Shown: positions 55,933 to 64,000 of the stretch, one piece after another
Position numbering within the stretch: the first letter of the stretch is position 1
Layout: each line of letters starts with the position of its first letter
NCBI RefSeq assembly: GCF_000473105.1
Contig: NZ_KI421498.1
Location: forward strand, 930,001-994,000
DNA: 64,000 nt
Origin: Phaeobacter inhibens DSM 16374
GTDB lineage: Bacteria > Pseudomonadota > Alphaproteobacteria > Rhodobacterales > Rhodobacteraceae
Direction of reading: 5' to 3'
Made by a program: the position numbers and the translations under genes
Notes under the pieces: model-generated
What the model was told of the DNA's origin: nothing
Database searches by the model: none
What the model saw: the letters and a program-made list of their open reading frames with translations, nothing else

Positions 55933-55963
55933 AAAAAACCCCGCTCCCAAATCGGGCGCGGGG
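55933..55963 (-). terminator. intrinsic terminator of hflX
   Basis: On the minus strand CCCCGC, then CCC-GATTT-GGG, then GCGGGG (one mismatch), followed by TTTTTT. It is 29 bases past the hflX stop. Confidence 0.88.
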
Positions 55964-55991
55964 GGTCTTGATAACTCGTCAGAAACTCAGA

Positions 55992-57263
55992 TCAAAGGGC
56001 GGCGAAACGGTTCTTCTGGGTCTCGGTCCACAGAACCGTCAGCTCAAACCCAATCTCTGTTTGCGTTTCGCTTTGCACAACATCCTGTTCAAACAGCCAA
56101 GCACGTTGCTTGCCTTGCGCAAATGTCAGGGTGATCTCATCCTCATGACGGATAAGACGCAACTGCGACGTGATATCCGCCAGCAGATCCTCCAGCCCTT
56201 CACCACTGATCGCAGAGATGGCGTGAATGCCGTCCTCACGTTCCGCGCGCTGACGGCGGGCCTCGGCCTGTTCGTCGTCCAGAAGATCCAGCTTGTTCCA
56301 GACCTCCAGCCGCGCGCGGCTGTCATCAACCCCGAGGGAGGCCAAAATGCTCTCGACATCTGCGGCCTGGTTCTGGGTCTCGTCATGGCTGATGTCGCGC
56401 ACATGCACGACCACATCTGCGGCCAGCACCTCTTCCAGCGTGGCGCGGAAGGCGGCAACCAGTTCCGTCGGCAGATCCGAGATAAATCCAACGGTATCCG
56501 ACAGGATGATTTCCGGCCCATCCGGCAGCTGCACCCGGCGCATTGTCGGGTCCAAAGTGGCAAAGAGCATATCCTTCGCCATCACCTCAGCCCCGGTTAA
56601 CCGGTTGAAAAGTGTCGATTTACCGGCGTTAGTATAGCCGACCAGCGCTACGATCGGATAGGGAATCTTGGCCCGTGCCGCGCGATGCAACGTCCGGGTC
56701 TTCACCACTTTGTCCAGCTGACGGCGCAGACGAACGAGTTGCTCGTCAATGGCGCGGCGGTCCGCCTCGATCTGGGTTTCGCCGGGACCACCGACAAAGC
56801 CAAGCCCGCCCCGTTGACGTTCCAGGTGGGTCCAGGCCCGCACCAACCGCGTCCGCTGATAGCTCAGCGCCGCCATTTCCACCTGCAACACACCTTCACG
56901 GGTGCGCGCGCGATCCGAAAAGATCTCAAGGATCAGCCCGGTCCGGTCAAGAATCTTGACCTTCCAGGCCTTCTCCAGATTGCGTTGCTGCACCGGCGAG
57001 ACCGGGCCGTCAATCAACACCAGTTCCACCTCTTCATCGTGGAACTGCGCTTTCAACTCGTCGATTTTACCCGATCCAAACAGCATGCCCGCATGCGCCT
57101 TTGGAAGGCGCACAACAGCCGATCCGATCACCTCAATGTCGGGCAAAGCCTCCGCCAGGGACACGCCCTCAGCAAGGGCGGACACCGGGTCGCGGCGGTC
57201 GCGGTCTGATTTGATATCGGGATGCACCACCCAGGCACGGGTGGGCGTCCTATCATGCTCCAT
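55992..57263 (-). CDS. hflX: ribosome-splitting GTPase HflX
   Basis: 423 residues. The N-terminal HflX domain has FGSGKIDELK and LIDGPVSPVQQRNLEKAW. The G domain has VALVGYTNAGKSTLFN, DTVGFISDLP and NKLD. HflX rescues stalled or stressed ribosomes. It starts with ATG at 57263, whose A is shared with the hfq stop (TGATG), so it is translated with Hfq. The TTG at 57266 is a worse start. Confidence 0.96.
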   Translation of the reverse strand: MEHDRTPTRAWVVHPDIKSDRDRRDPVSALAEGVSLAEALPDIEVIGSAVVRLPKAHAGMLFGSGKIDELKAQFHDEEVELVLIDGPVSPVQQRNLEKAWKVKILDRTGLILEIFSDRARTREGVLQVEMAALSYQRTRLVRAWTHLERQRGGLGFVGGPGETQIEADRRAIDEQLVRLRRQLDKVVKTRTLHRAARAKIPYPIVALVGYTNAGKSTLFNRLTGAEVMAKDMLFATLDPTMRRVQLPDGPEIILSDTVGFISDLPTELVAAFRATLEEVLAADVVVHVRDISHDETQNQAADVESILASLGVDDSRARLEVWNKLDLLDDEQAEARRQRAEREDGIHAISAISGEGLEDLLADITSQLRLIRHEDEITLTFAQGKQRAWLFEQDVVQSETQTEIGFELTVLWTETQKNRFAAL

Positions 57264-57502
57264 CAAGAGGCGTCTTCACCTTCATACAGGCTGATCGGCT
57301 GGGCAGGCATGATTGTCGAAATGGCGTGTTTATAAACCAGTTGCGACTGCCCGTCCCGACGCAGCAGGACACAGAAATTGTCAAACCATGTGATCACACC
57401 CTGCAACTTTACGCCGTTGATCAGAAAGATTGTGACCGGAACCTTGGTTTTACGAACGTGGTTCAGGAAGGCATCCTGAAGATTCTGTCTGTCCGAAGCC
57501 AT
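57263..57502 (-). CDS. hfq: RNA chaperone Hfq
   Basis: 79 residues, the short alphaproteobacterial form. Sm1 motif in [26 protein letters not shown]; Sm2 motif in [13 protein letters not shown], which includes the YKHA signature. It ends in a short acidic tail (EGEDAS), unlike the long tail of E. coli Hfq. It pairs sRNAs with mRNAs and would be the chaperone for the candidate sRNAs at 37 kb. It overlaps hflX by one base. The 128 bases before it hold the promoter region; no clean site was picked. Confidence 0.97.
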   Translation of the reverse strand: MASDRQNLQDAFLNHVRKTKVPVTIFLINGVKLQGVITWFDNFCVLLRRDGQSQLVYKHAISTIMPAQPISLYEGEDAS

Positions 57503-57630
57503 TATTATTATCTCGCCTTTGTTCTTGTCGCGCTGCGGACCAGCGCCCTGTTAATGAATACTATGAACGCAGATAGTCGGAGTTTCCACCCGAAAATTAC
57601 TCATATGACGTTCACGGTAACCATGATTGA

Positions 57631-59178
57631 TCAACTGCGCCAGAGGTTTGGTGTCATCAGCGCAATGATCGCCAGAGTTTCCAGCCGCCCCAGTACCATG
57701 GCAAAGCACAGGATCAGCTTTGCTGTGGCCGTCAGATGAATAAGCGCGATGGGTTCGGACCCGGCTATTTCCGTCAGCGGTCCTGTGGTCGAGAGTGTCG
57801 CAATGGTCAGAATCAAAGCCTGCTCAAAATCCGACCCCACAGCGGCGAGGCTGATGCTGATCACCGCCAAAGACAAAGCAAACAGCATGAAGAACACCCA
57901 GGCCACAAAAGCACCATTGCTTTGCAGCCTCCGGTTGCCCTTGCCCTCATTGCTCACGGAGGACGGATGTACCAGCCGTTCCATCTCCCGCAAACCATTG
58001 AGATAGAGCGCATAGACCCGCAGCAATTTCACACCACCAGCGGTGGTTGCCACACCGCCACCAATCACTGCCAGCCCCAGAAGGATCATGCCGGGTGTAT
58101 TCAACCCGGACCATTGCCGCGCGGTTTCCCAGTCGGCGCTTTCAAACCCGGTGGTCGACAGGAACGACAAAACAGTAAACGTTGCCCCCCACCAGGAGTG
58201 CAGACCCTGCATCAGATCGCTGGTGGTCGCGACATCAAAACTGGCAATCCAGTGACGCAGAAACAGCAGCAACGGCACGCCAAAGACGATCAGAAGGCCG
58301 ATGCGGAACTCAGGATCCCGGTCCAGCCGACTATGACCACTGGTCACCGTATCGGTCGAGAACGTGAGCCGCGACAGGGCAAAGAACATGAACAGGAACA
58401 TCACCATTTCCCCGGCAATGCCACTGGCGCCATTCTCCACCCCGCCAACCGCGGAAATACCAGAGGTGGCCAGAACCGACATCGCATGGCCGAGCGCCAC
58501 CAAGGCTGTCTCACCGGTGATGATCAGCAAAATCCACAGCACCAGCGTCAGCCCGGCATAAAGCGGCGCGAGGGTTTTGGTCACCACCACCAGCTTGCGG
58601 CGCGGATCCGCGCGCTGCATATGCAGGGGTGTTTCGGTGCCCCGCCCCGGCTCGCCCCGTGCGGTGACCTCAAACCCGCCCAGCGACAGCGGTGCGAGAA
58701 TGGCCGAGGCCGCAACCCACATCAGCAGCCCCCCCAACCAGCCGACCATGGCGCGCCACAGATGTACGCTGGGCGGCAGCCGGTTCGGGTCGGAAAATAC
58801 ATCCGCACCCGTCGTGGTAATGGCGCTGACCATATCGAAATAAGCATTGAGGTAGCTGGTATTCCCCAACGCGTCCTGCACCGGAACCGCCAGAAACGCA
58901 GGCAGCACTGCAAAACTGGCCAGCAGCGAGGTCAACTGCCCCGGCATACTGTAGCGCGGCACGCGATTGCCCATCGATAGCCCGACAAGCACAACCACCA
59001 TCAACCCCACAACGCCGGAGTAAAAAAAACTGCGCGAGGTCTGATGATCATCCAGGATCAGCGCATGGATGGCCGGCACCCACATCGCCAGCGCCGCCAC
59101 CAGCAGGATCAGCAGGAACAGTGGCAGGCGGAAGAGACCCCGTGTCCGTTCCTGCGACGGTTTGCGGTGCCGCGACAT
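57631..59178 (-). CDS. trkH: TrkH-family potassium uptake channel subunit
   Basis: 515 residues, about ten membrane helices. Selectivity-filter-like segments include AITTTGADVFS, ATSGISAVGG, STTGFESADW and STTGPLTEIAG, the four-repeat pattern of TrkH/KtrB. The start ATG at 59178 follows the trkA stop by one base, so trkA-trkH is one operon. It admits K+ when TrkA is bound. Confidence 0.95.
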   Translation of the reverse strand: MSRHRKPSQERTRGLFRLPLFLLILLVAALAMWVPAIHALILDDHQTSRSFFYSGVVGLMVVVLVGLSMGNRVPRYSMPGQLTSLLASFAVLPAFLAVPVQDALGNTSYLNAYFDMVSAITTTGADVFSDPNRLPPSVHLWRAMVGWLGGLLMWVAASAILAPLSLGGFEVTARGEPGRGTETPLHMQRADPRRKLVVVTKTLAPLYAGLTLVLWILLIITGETALVALGHAMSVLATSGISAVGGVENGASGIAGEMVMFLFMFFALSRLTFSTDTVTSGHSRLDRDPEFRIGLLIVFGVPLLLFLRHWIASFDVATTSDLMQGLHSWWGATFTVLSFLSTTGFESADWETARQWSGLNTPGMILLGLAVIGGGVATTAGGVKLLRVYALYLNGLREMERLVHPSSVSNEGKGNRRLQSNGAFVAWVFFMLFALSLAVISISLAAVGSDFEQALILTIATLSTTGPLTEIAGSEPIALIHLTATAKLILCFAMVLGRLETLAIIALMTPNLWRS

Positions 59179-59179
59179 C

Positions 59180-60556
59180 CTAGAAGAAGTCAATCGAGAC
59201 CTGCATCAGGCGCTCGACCTCGGGCACATCCGCAGCCATGGCAAAGAGCGCGATCACATCGCCCTCCTCGATCCGCATACCGCCGGTTGGGCGCATCACC
59301 ACACCGTTTTTGCTGACGGCGCCAACCAGCACACCTTCGGGAAAATCGATATCGCGGATCATTTGTCCGGCCATCGGAGAGGTCGACATGACCTCGGCCT
59401 CAATCACCTCCGCTTCGGCGTCGCCGATCGAATAGACCTGCCGCACCCGGCCATAGCGAATGTGGCGCAGGATCGAACTCACGGTGGTGGCACGTGGGTT
59501 GATATAGGCGTCAATACCAAGCGGTGCCATCAGCGGCACCAGTGTCGGATCATTGATCAGCGCAATCGCCAGAGGGCAGCCTTCCGCCTTGGCCCGCACA
59601 GCTGCCAGCATATTGACCTTGTCGTCATCAGTCACCGCCAACATGGCGTCAGCGCGGTCGATCCCCGCCTCAATCATCAGGCTGCGGTCCAGACCATCGC
59701 CGTTCAGAACAATCGTCCGTTCCAGCGTCTCCGCGGCACGCTCGGCGCATTTGCGGTTCCGCTCAATCATCTTGGCGCGCGTGCGTCCCGTACGGGATTC
59801 CAGTGCCTTCGCCACTTCAAGCCCGACGTTCCCCCCGCCGACAATGACCACACGATCCTGACGTTTCTGTTGTTTGCCAAAGACTTCGATTGTGCGGCTC
59901 ACGTCCTCGACATGGGCAAACACATAGGCACTGTCGCCCACAAAGAGCTGGTCACCCGGCTCAGGTGCAAACAGGCTGCCATCCCGGCGGATACCGACCA
60001 CAATGGCGCGCAGGGTCGAAAACAGATCGGTCAGCTGGCGCAGCGGCGTGTTGACGACAGGGCAATCCTCATCGATCTGCACCCCAAGAAGCTGCGCACC
60101 GCCCTCCATGAACATCTCGGTATCAAAGGCAGCCGGCGCAGACAGGCGTTGCATCGCCGCGGCCGCCACCTCGCGCTCGGGGCTGATCACCACATCAATT
60201 GGCAGATGGTCACGCCGGTATAAATCCGAATAGATCGCTTCCAGGTAGCTCTTGGAGCGCAGTCGCGCGATCTTTCGCTGGATGGAAAACACCGAATGCG
60301 CCACCTGACAGGTGACCATATTCACCTCATCGGAATGGGTGGCCGCGATGATCATATCCGCGTCCCGCGCCCCGGCCCGGGTCAGCACATCCGGATAGGA
60401 GGCAAAGCCCGCAATCCCCTGAACATCCAGCGTATCCGTAGCACGGCGCACCAGATCGGGATTGTTGTCCACCACGGTCACGTCGTTGTGCTCACCCGAC
60501 AGGTGGCGGGCGATCTGCCAGCCGACCTGACCTGCGCCACAAATAATAACTTTCAT
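59180..60556 (-). CDS. trkA: Trk potassium uptake regulatory subunit TrkA
   Basis: 458 residues: two RCK units, each with a Rossmann loop (VIICGAGQVGWQIA at residue 3 and RVVIVGGGNVGLEVA near residue 232). Each is followed by a TrkA-C domain. It binds NAD(H) and nucleotides and gates TrkH. It lies one base before trkH. Upstream is a divergent lipoprotein gene (about 110 bases between starts). Confidence 0.95.
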   Translation of the reverse strand: MKVIICGAGQVGWQIARHLSGEHNDVTVVDNNPDLVRRATDTLDVQGIAGFASYPDVLTRAGARDADMIIAATHSDEVNMVTCQVAHSVFSIQRKIARLRSKSYLEAIYSDLYRRDHLPIDVVISPEREVAAAAMQRLSAPAAFDTEMFMEGGAQLLGVQIDEDCPVVNTPLRQLTDLFSTLRAIVVGIRRDGSLFAPEPGDQLFVGDSAYVFAHVEDVSRTIEVFGKQQKRQDRVVIVGGGNVGLEVAKALESRTGRTRAKMIERNRKCAERAAETLERTIVLNGDGLDRSLMIEAGIDRADAMLAVTDDDKVNMLAAVRAKAEGCPLAIALINDPTLVPLMAPLGIDAYINPRATTVSSILRHIRYGRVRQVYSIGDAEAEVIEAEVMSTSPMAGQMIRDIDFPEGVLVGAVSKNGVVMRPTGGMRIEEGDVIALFAMAADVPEVERLMQVSIDFF

Positions 60557-60667
60557 GTGCTTGTCCCTCGGGGCGCTGATACGCGCAATCGCCGGTTTTG
60601 AATGACAGAAGCCGCTGTAACGGTCAATTCAATTGTCTTGCTGCGAATTCTGCCGCACAATCACAGG

Positions 60668-61147
60668 ATGCCCATCGGAAAACATACGTTTGCCGCGCTC
60701 TTGTTGGCCTCAGCGCTGGCGGCCTGCGGGCCGGTTCCGGTCTATTACCGCGCCGGTGCCGATGTCGCCCGACGCGACGCCGATCTGCTCAGCTGTGAGG
60801 TCAGCGCCCTGCGGGATGCGCCGGTGGCGACCCAGATCCGACAGCACCCGCCTATCTATCGCCCTGGCGGGGAAATCTGCCGCAATGGGCGCTGCTATCA
60901 CCGTACCGGCTATTGGGAGGATGGTGGCATCTATACCGTCGACGTCAACGCGGATCTGCGCAAGCGGGTGGAACAGTCCTGCATGGCGTCCAAAGGCTAT
61001 CAGCCCATCGCGGTAAAACGCTGTCCCCAATCGGTGGCCGATGCGGTCGGCACCCGCCGTGCATCGACACTTCCGGCGCTGACCCAGACATCCTGCGCAA
61101 TTGCGCGACGCGGGCAATCGCCACAGATCGTCGCAACGGCGCCCTGA
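60668..61147 (+). CDS. lipoprotein on the opposite strand between ntrX and trkA
   Basis: 159 residues from the ATG at 60668. A signal (PIGKHTFAALLLASALAAC) ends in a lipobox with Cys20. The mature part has several Cys (SCEVSAL, ICRNGRCYHRTGYWEDG, RCPQS) and an aromatic-rich centre, suggesting disulfides outside the cytoplasm. Family not recognised. The start at 60602 would precede the signal. It sits on the plus strand inside a minus-strand gene set. Confidence 0.72.
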   Translation: MPIGKHTFAALLLASALAACGPVPVYYRAGADVARRDADLLSCEVSALRDAPVATQIRQHPPIYRPGGEICRNGRCYHRTGYWEDGGIYTVDVNADLRKRVEQSCMASKGYQPIAVKRCPQSVADAVGTRRASTLPALTQTSCAIARRGQSPQIVATAP

Positions 61148-61216
61148 TCCGTCAGCACATCAGAGATCACCGCCAAAGCCCTGAAATATAAATAATCTGC
61201 GTGGATACAGCCTGTC

Positions 61217-62632
61217 TCAGGCCATATCCTCCTCGGTTTCTTTCTCCACATGAGCGATCCGCGCGCCTGCCTTGTTGGAGGTCACCACCCCCAGCGATTT
61301 CAGTTTGCGGTGCAGGGCTGAACGTTCCATCCCAACAAAGGAGGCCGTGCGGCTGATATTGCCGCCGAAGCGGTTGATCTGAGTAAGCAGATATTCCCGC
61401 TCAAAGGCCTCACGCGCCTCCCGCAATGGCAGCGTTGCAAGTGCGCCGGACAGCACAACACGGCTCTGATCTTCCACCGCTTCCTCTTCACGCGGCAGAT
61501 CTTTCGGCTCAATAGGACCGCTGTTTTCACCAAGAATCAGAACACGTTCCACCATGTTCTTCAACTGGCGCACATTGCCCGGCCACAGCATGGTCTGCAT
61601 CAACGCAACGGCATCTTCGCTCAGCCTACGAAGCGGCAGACCCTGGCTCTGGTTGAACTGCTCGATGAAATGGTCCGCCAACAGCGGGATATCCTCGCGA
61701 CGGTCCGCCAGTGACGGAACCGGGATCGGCACCACATTCAGGCGATGATAAAGCTCCTGACGGAAGCGATCCGCCTCAATCTCACGCTCAAGGTCCTTAT
61801 TGGTCGCTGAAATGACCCGCAGGTCCACCCGTACCTTGTCAGAGCCGCCAACCCGCTGGAACTGCTGATCAACCAGCACCCGCAGGATCTTTGACTGGGT
61901 GCCAAGCGGCATATCCGCAACCTCATCAAAGAAGACAACGCCGCCATGCGCCTGCTCCAGCAGGCCCGGTTCAACTCCGCGCTCGGCACTTTCGCGGCCG
62001 AACAACACCTCTTCCATCCGGTCCGGCTCAATGCTGGCGCAGTTTACCGTCACAAAGGGCGCTGAGGCGCGGTTCGACTGGGTATGGATATAGCGCGCGG
62101 CGATTTCCTTGCCGCTGCCCGCAGGCCCGGTCAGCATCACCCGTCCGTTGGATTTGGTGACCTTATCCAGCTGGCTGACCAGGGCACGATAGGCGGCTGA
62201 GGCGCCGATCATTTCGCTGGCGCCCGAGTCCTGGCGTTTCAGATCAGTGTTCTCGCGGCGCAGCTTTGATGTCTCCATCGCGCGGCGAATAACGACCAGT
62301 AACTGGTCAATATTAAAAGGTTTTTCGATAAAGTCATAGGCGCCTTGCTTGATCGCAGCGACCGCGATCTCGATATTGCCATGACCTGAAATGATCACCA
62401 CGGGGATCTCCGGATTGTCCCGTTTCACCACTTTCAGAATGTCGATGCCGTCCATCTGGCTATCCTTCAGCCAGATATCCAGTACCATGAGCGCAGGCGG
62501 CGCCTCATTCAGCGCGGCCATGCATTCCTCGGAACTGCCAGCCTTGCGCGTCGCGTAGCCTTCATCCTCAAGGATATCAGAAACCAGCTCACGGATGTCG
62601 CGTTCATCGTCAACAATCAGAATGTCACTCAT
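61217..62632 (-). CDS. ntrX: NtrX response regulator (AAA+ type, GAFTGA-less)
   Basis: 471 residues: receiver with Asp52 (VLDIWLKDSQMDG), AAA+ domain with Walker A GPAGSGKE and Walker B GGVVFFDE, and a C-terminal Fis-type helix-turn-helix (GGNISRTASFVGMERSALHRKL). The loop that should hold GAFTGA reads FGRESAERGVEPGLLEQAHGG, so the sigma-54 contact is missing. It overlaps ntrY by four bases (ATGA). Probably controls nitrogen or redox/respiratory genes. It is a member of the NtrC family by architecture, but sigma-54 activation is doubtful. Confidence 0.93.
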   Translation of the reverse strand: MSDILIVDDERDIRELVSDILEDEGYATRKAGSSEECMAALNEAPPALMVLDIWLKDSQMDGIDILKVVKRDNPEIPVVIISGHGNIEIAVAAIKQGAYDFIEKPFNIDQLLVVIRRAMETSKLRRENTDLKRQDSGASEMIGASAAYRALVSQLDKVTKSNGRVMLTGPAGSGKEIAARYIHTQSNRASAPFVTVNCASIEPDRMEEVLFGRESAERGVEPGLLEQAHGGVVFFDEVADMPLGTQSKILRVLVDQQFQRVGGSDKVRVDLRVISATNKDLEREIEADRFRQELYHRLNVVPIPVPSLADRREDIPLLADHFIEQFNQSQGLPLRRLSEDAVALMQTMLWPGNVRQLKNMVERVLILGENSGPIEPKDLPREEEAVEDQSRVVLSGALATLPLREAREAFEREYLLTQINRFGGNISRTASFVGMERSALHRKLKSLGVVTSNKAGARIAHVEKETEEDMA

Positions 62633-64000
62633 GTCAGACCTGCTTTCACTGTACTCTTATGATGGTCTGCCGCCTCATGTGCAGCAGGCAGGCGGATCAC
62701 AGCCATGGCCCCGTGGTGGGCCTGACCGTCGAAAACCGGCGCGTCTTCCAGCACCAGCGTTCCGCCGTGTTCTTCGATAATTTTCTTGACGATCGGCAGG
62801 CCGAGACCTGTGCCTTCGTCGCGGGTGGTCACATAGGGTTCAAACAAACGGGCACGGTCTTCTGGCAGACCGATGCCATTGTCGGCGATGGTGACCTCAT
62901 AGCCGGATTTCGTCGGACTTACAGCGATGCGGATTTCAGGATCAAGATCCGCAACCGTGCCTTTTTGTTTCAGTGTTTCAACGGCTTCGCCTGCATTCTT
63001 GATCAAATTGGTCAATGCCTGACCAATCATCGTCGCGTCCAGATCCGCAAGCATCGGTTCCGTCGGCAGATCCGCGACAATGCGAAGATCAGGCTGACCT
63101 GCCTTTTGCAGGGTCACCGCATCGCGCAGCAGCTTCACCAGATCTTCCTCACGCCGCTCGGGTTCCGGCATACGGGCAAATTTGGAGAATTCATCAACAA
63201 TACGGCGCAAGTCGTTGGTTTGACGGACAATCACATCTGTCATGGATTGCAGGAGATCACTGTTTTCTTCGCCCAGCTTGGGCGCAAATTTGCGTTTGAT
63301 GCGCTCAGCACTCAGCTGGATGGGTGTCAGCGGGTTCTTGATCTCATGGGCAATCCGGCGCGCAACATCGCCCCAGGCCGCCATCCGCTGCGCGCTGACC
63401 AGGTCCGTAACATCGTCAAAGGCCACCACATAGCCCTCAAGCCGGTCTTCCTCGCTCCGTCGAGGGGACATCCGCACCAGAAGGTTCTCCAGCTGCCCCT
63501 GGCGGGTCACCTTGATCTCGCCCTGCACCACATCGGCGCCAGTTTCGGTCAGCTCCTGAAACAACGGCCCGAACTCCGGCACGGCCACCGCCAAGGCCAG
63601 CGACTGGCGATCACCACTCCACCCCAGCAGCCGCTCCGCAGACCGGTTCACAAAGGTGACGCGCCCCTCAGAATCCAGCCCCACCACGCCGGAGGTCACC
63701 GACATCAGCACGGAATCAAACAACCGGCGGCGGCGCTCAATCTGATGGGTGTTTTCCAGCAGCGTGTCGCGTTGTTCCCGCAGCTCAAGTGTCATCTGGT
63801 TGAAGTAGCGTCCCAGCTGCGAAATCTCATCATCGCCGTCGTCCTCCGGCACCTGCACATTCAGGTTGCCCGCCCCGACACGCCGCGCCGCAATGGTCAG
63901 CCGCCCGACCGGGCGCGACAGCCGTTCGGCAAACCACATGCCCAGCCACATCGCCGCCAGGATTAGGATCACAGCAAAGCCGAGATACAGCAGGACAAAG
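62629..64000 (-). CDS. ntrY: NtrY sensor histidine kinase, C-terminal part (5' end outside window)
   Basis: The frame is open to the right edge; about 457 residues are present. From the edge they run: end of a membrane helix, HAMP (RLSRPVGRLTIAARRVGAGNLN), PAS (SVTSGVVGLDSEGRVTFVNRSAERLLGW), HisKA with RRIAHEIKNPLTPIQLSAERI, and HATPase with DNGIGLPED and GTGLGLPIVKKI. The KNPLTPIQLSAER H-box region is typical of NtrY. It is the partner of NtrX, with which it overlaps by four bases. Confidence 0.93.
   Translation of the reverse strand, partial: FVLLYLGFAVILILAAMWLGMWFAERLSRPVGRLTIAARRVGAGNLNVQVPEDDGDDEISQLGRYFNQMTLELREQRDTLLENTHQIERRRRLFDSVLMSVTSGVVGLDSEGRVTFVNRSAERLLGWSGDRQSLALAVAVPEFGPLFQELTETGADVVQGEIKVTRQGQLENLLVRMSPRRSEEDRLEGYVVAFDDVTDLVSAQRMAAWGDVARRIAHEIKNPLTPIQLSAERIKRKFAPKLGEENSDLLQSMTDVIVRQTNDLRRIVDEFSKFARMPEPERREEDLVKLLRDAVTLQKAGQPDLRIVADLPTEPMLADLDATMIGQALTNLIKNAGEAVETLKQKGTVADLDPEIRIAVSPTKSGYEVTIADNGIGLPEDRARLFEPYVTTRDEGTGLGLPIVKKIIEEHGGTLVLEDAPVFDGQAHHGAMAVIRLPAAHEAADHHKSTVKAGLT

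Overview
This window looks like chromosomal core DNA from a marine Rhodobacteraceae (Roseobacter clade, near Phaeobacter, Ruegeria or Leisingera). The evidence is gene content and order, not a database search. It includes a divided-kinase CckA, a usg gene, the ntrYX / trkA-trkH / hfq-hflX neighbourhood, a SufBCD-associated membrane protein next to mfd, a Mg-type HemB, and the alphaproteobacterial SOS and CtrA motifs. The DNA is GC-rich and gene-dense. I see no insertion sequence, prophage, integrase, CRISPR array or rRNA operon.

Layout. 1-2.1 kb: end of an alpha/beta hydrolase, a small unknown protein and a two-HD-domain phosphohydrolase, all overlapping, then an SMR transporter. 2.2-15.2 kb: information-processing core with typA, a VOC protein, DUF1330, alaS, recA (SOS box), a sulfotransferase-like protein, cckA (CtrA box), an RsmB-type methyltransferase and guaB. 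15.4-22.3 kb: CaiB/BaiF CoA transferase, a RamA-like corrinoid activator, tRNA-Gly(CCC), a thioesterase, zwf-pgl and usg. 22.5-30.2 kb: gyrA, DUF6614, then trmJ, ctaA and an M32 carboxypeptidase on the minus strand, and a ThiE-like protein. 30.2-37.0 kb: a divergent HupE/UreJ and DUF4198 pair, pseudouridine catabolism (psuK-psuG), DUF502, a patatin and 3-hydroxybutyrate dehydrogenase.

37.0-41.3 kb is the most unusual part. A 394-bp gene-free stretch carries two minus-strand promoter-to-terminator units, read here as tandem candidate small RNAs. Next come a YejA-like substrate-binding protein and a compact arsenic operon: an ArsR-ArsC fusion, a second ArsC and an AqpS-type aquaporin, with no efflux pump in the window. 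41.4-46.2 kb: a small unknown protein, an XRE-cupin regulator, an AMP-binding ligase coupled to a DsbA/FrnE protein, and an MFS exporter. 46.3-56 kb: mfd, the SufBCD-associated membrane protein, hemB, a SYLF lipoprotein, a beta-hydroxyacid dehydrogenase and an Ntn-type acylase. 56-64 kb: hflX, hfq, trkH, trkA, a lipoprotein on the opposite strand, ntrX and partial ntrY.

How parts fit together. CckA probably acts on CtrA through a phosphotransferase and has a CtrA box in its own upstream region. zwf-pgl feeds the oxidative pentose/Entner-Doudoroff route. PsuK then PsuG turn pseudouridine into uracil and ribose 5-phosphate. The ars genes would reduce arsenate and let arsenite leave by a channel. 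Hfq, encoded in the same window, would be the natural partner of the candidate sRNAs, though no direct link can be shown from sequence.
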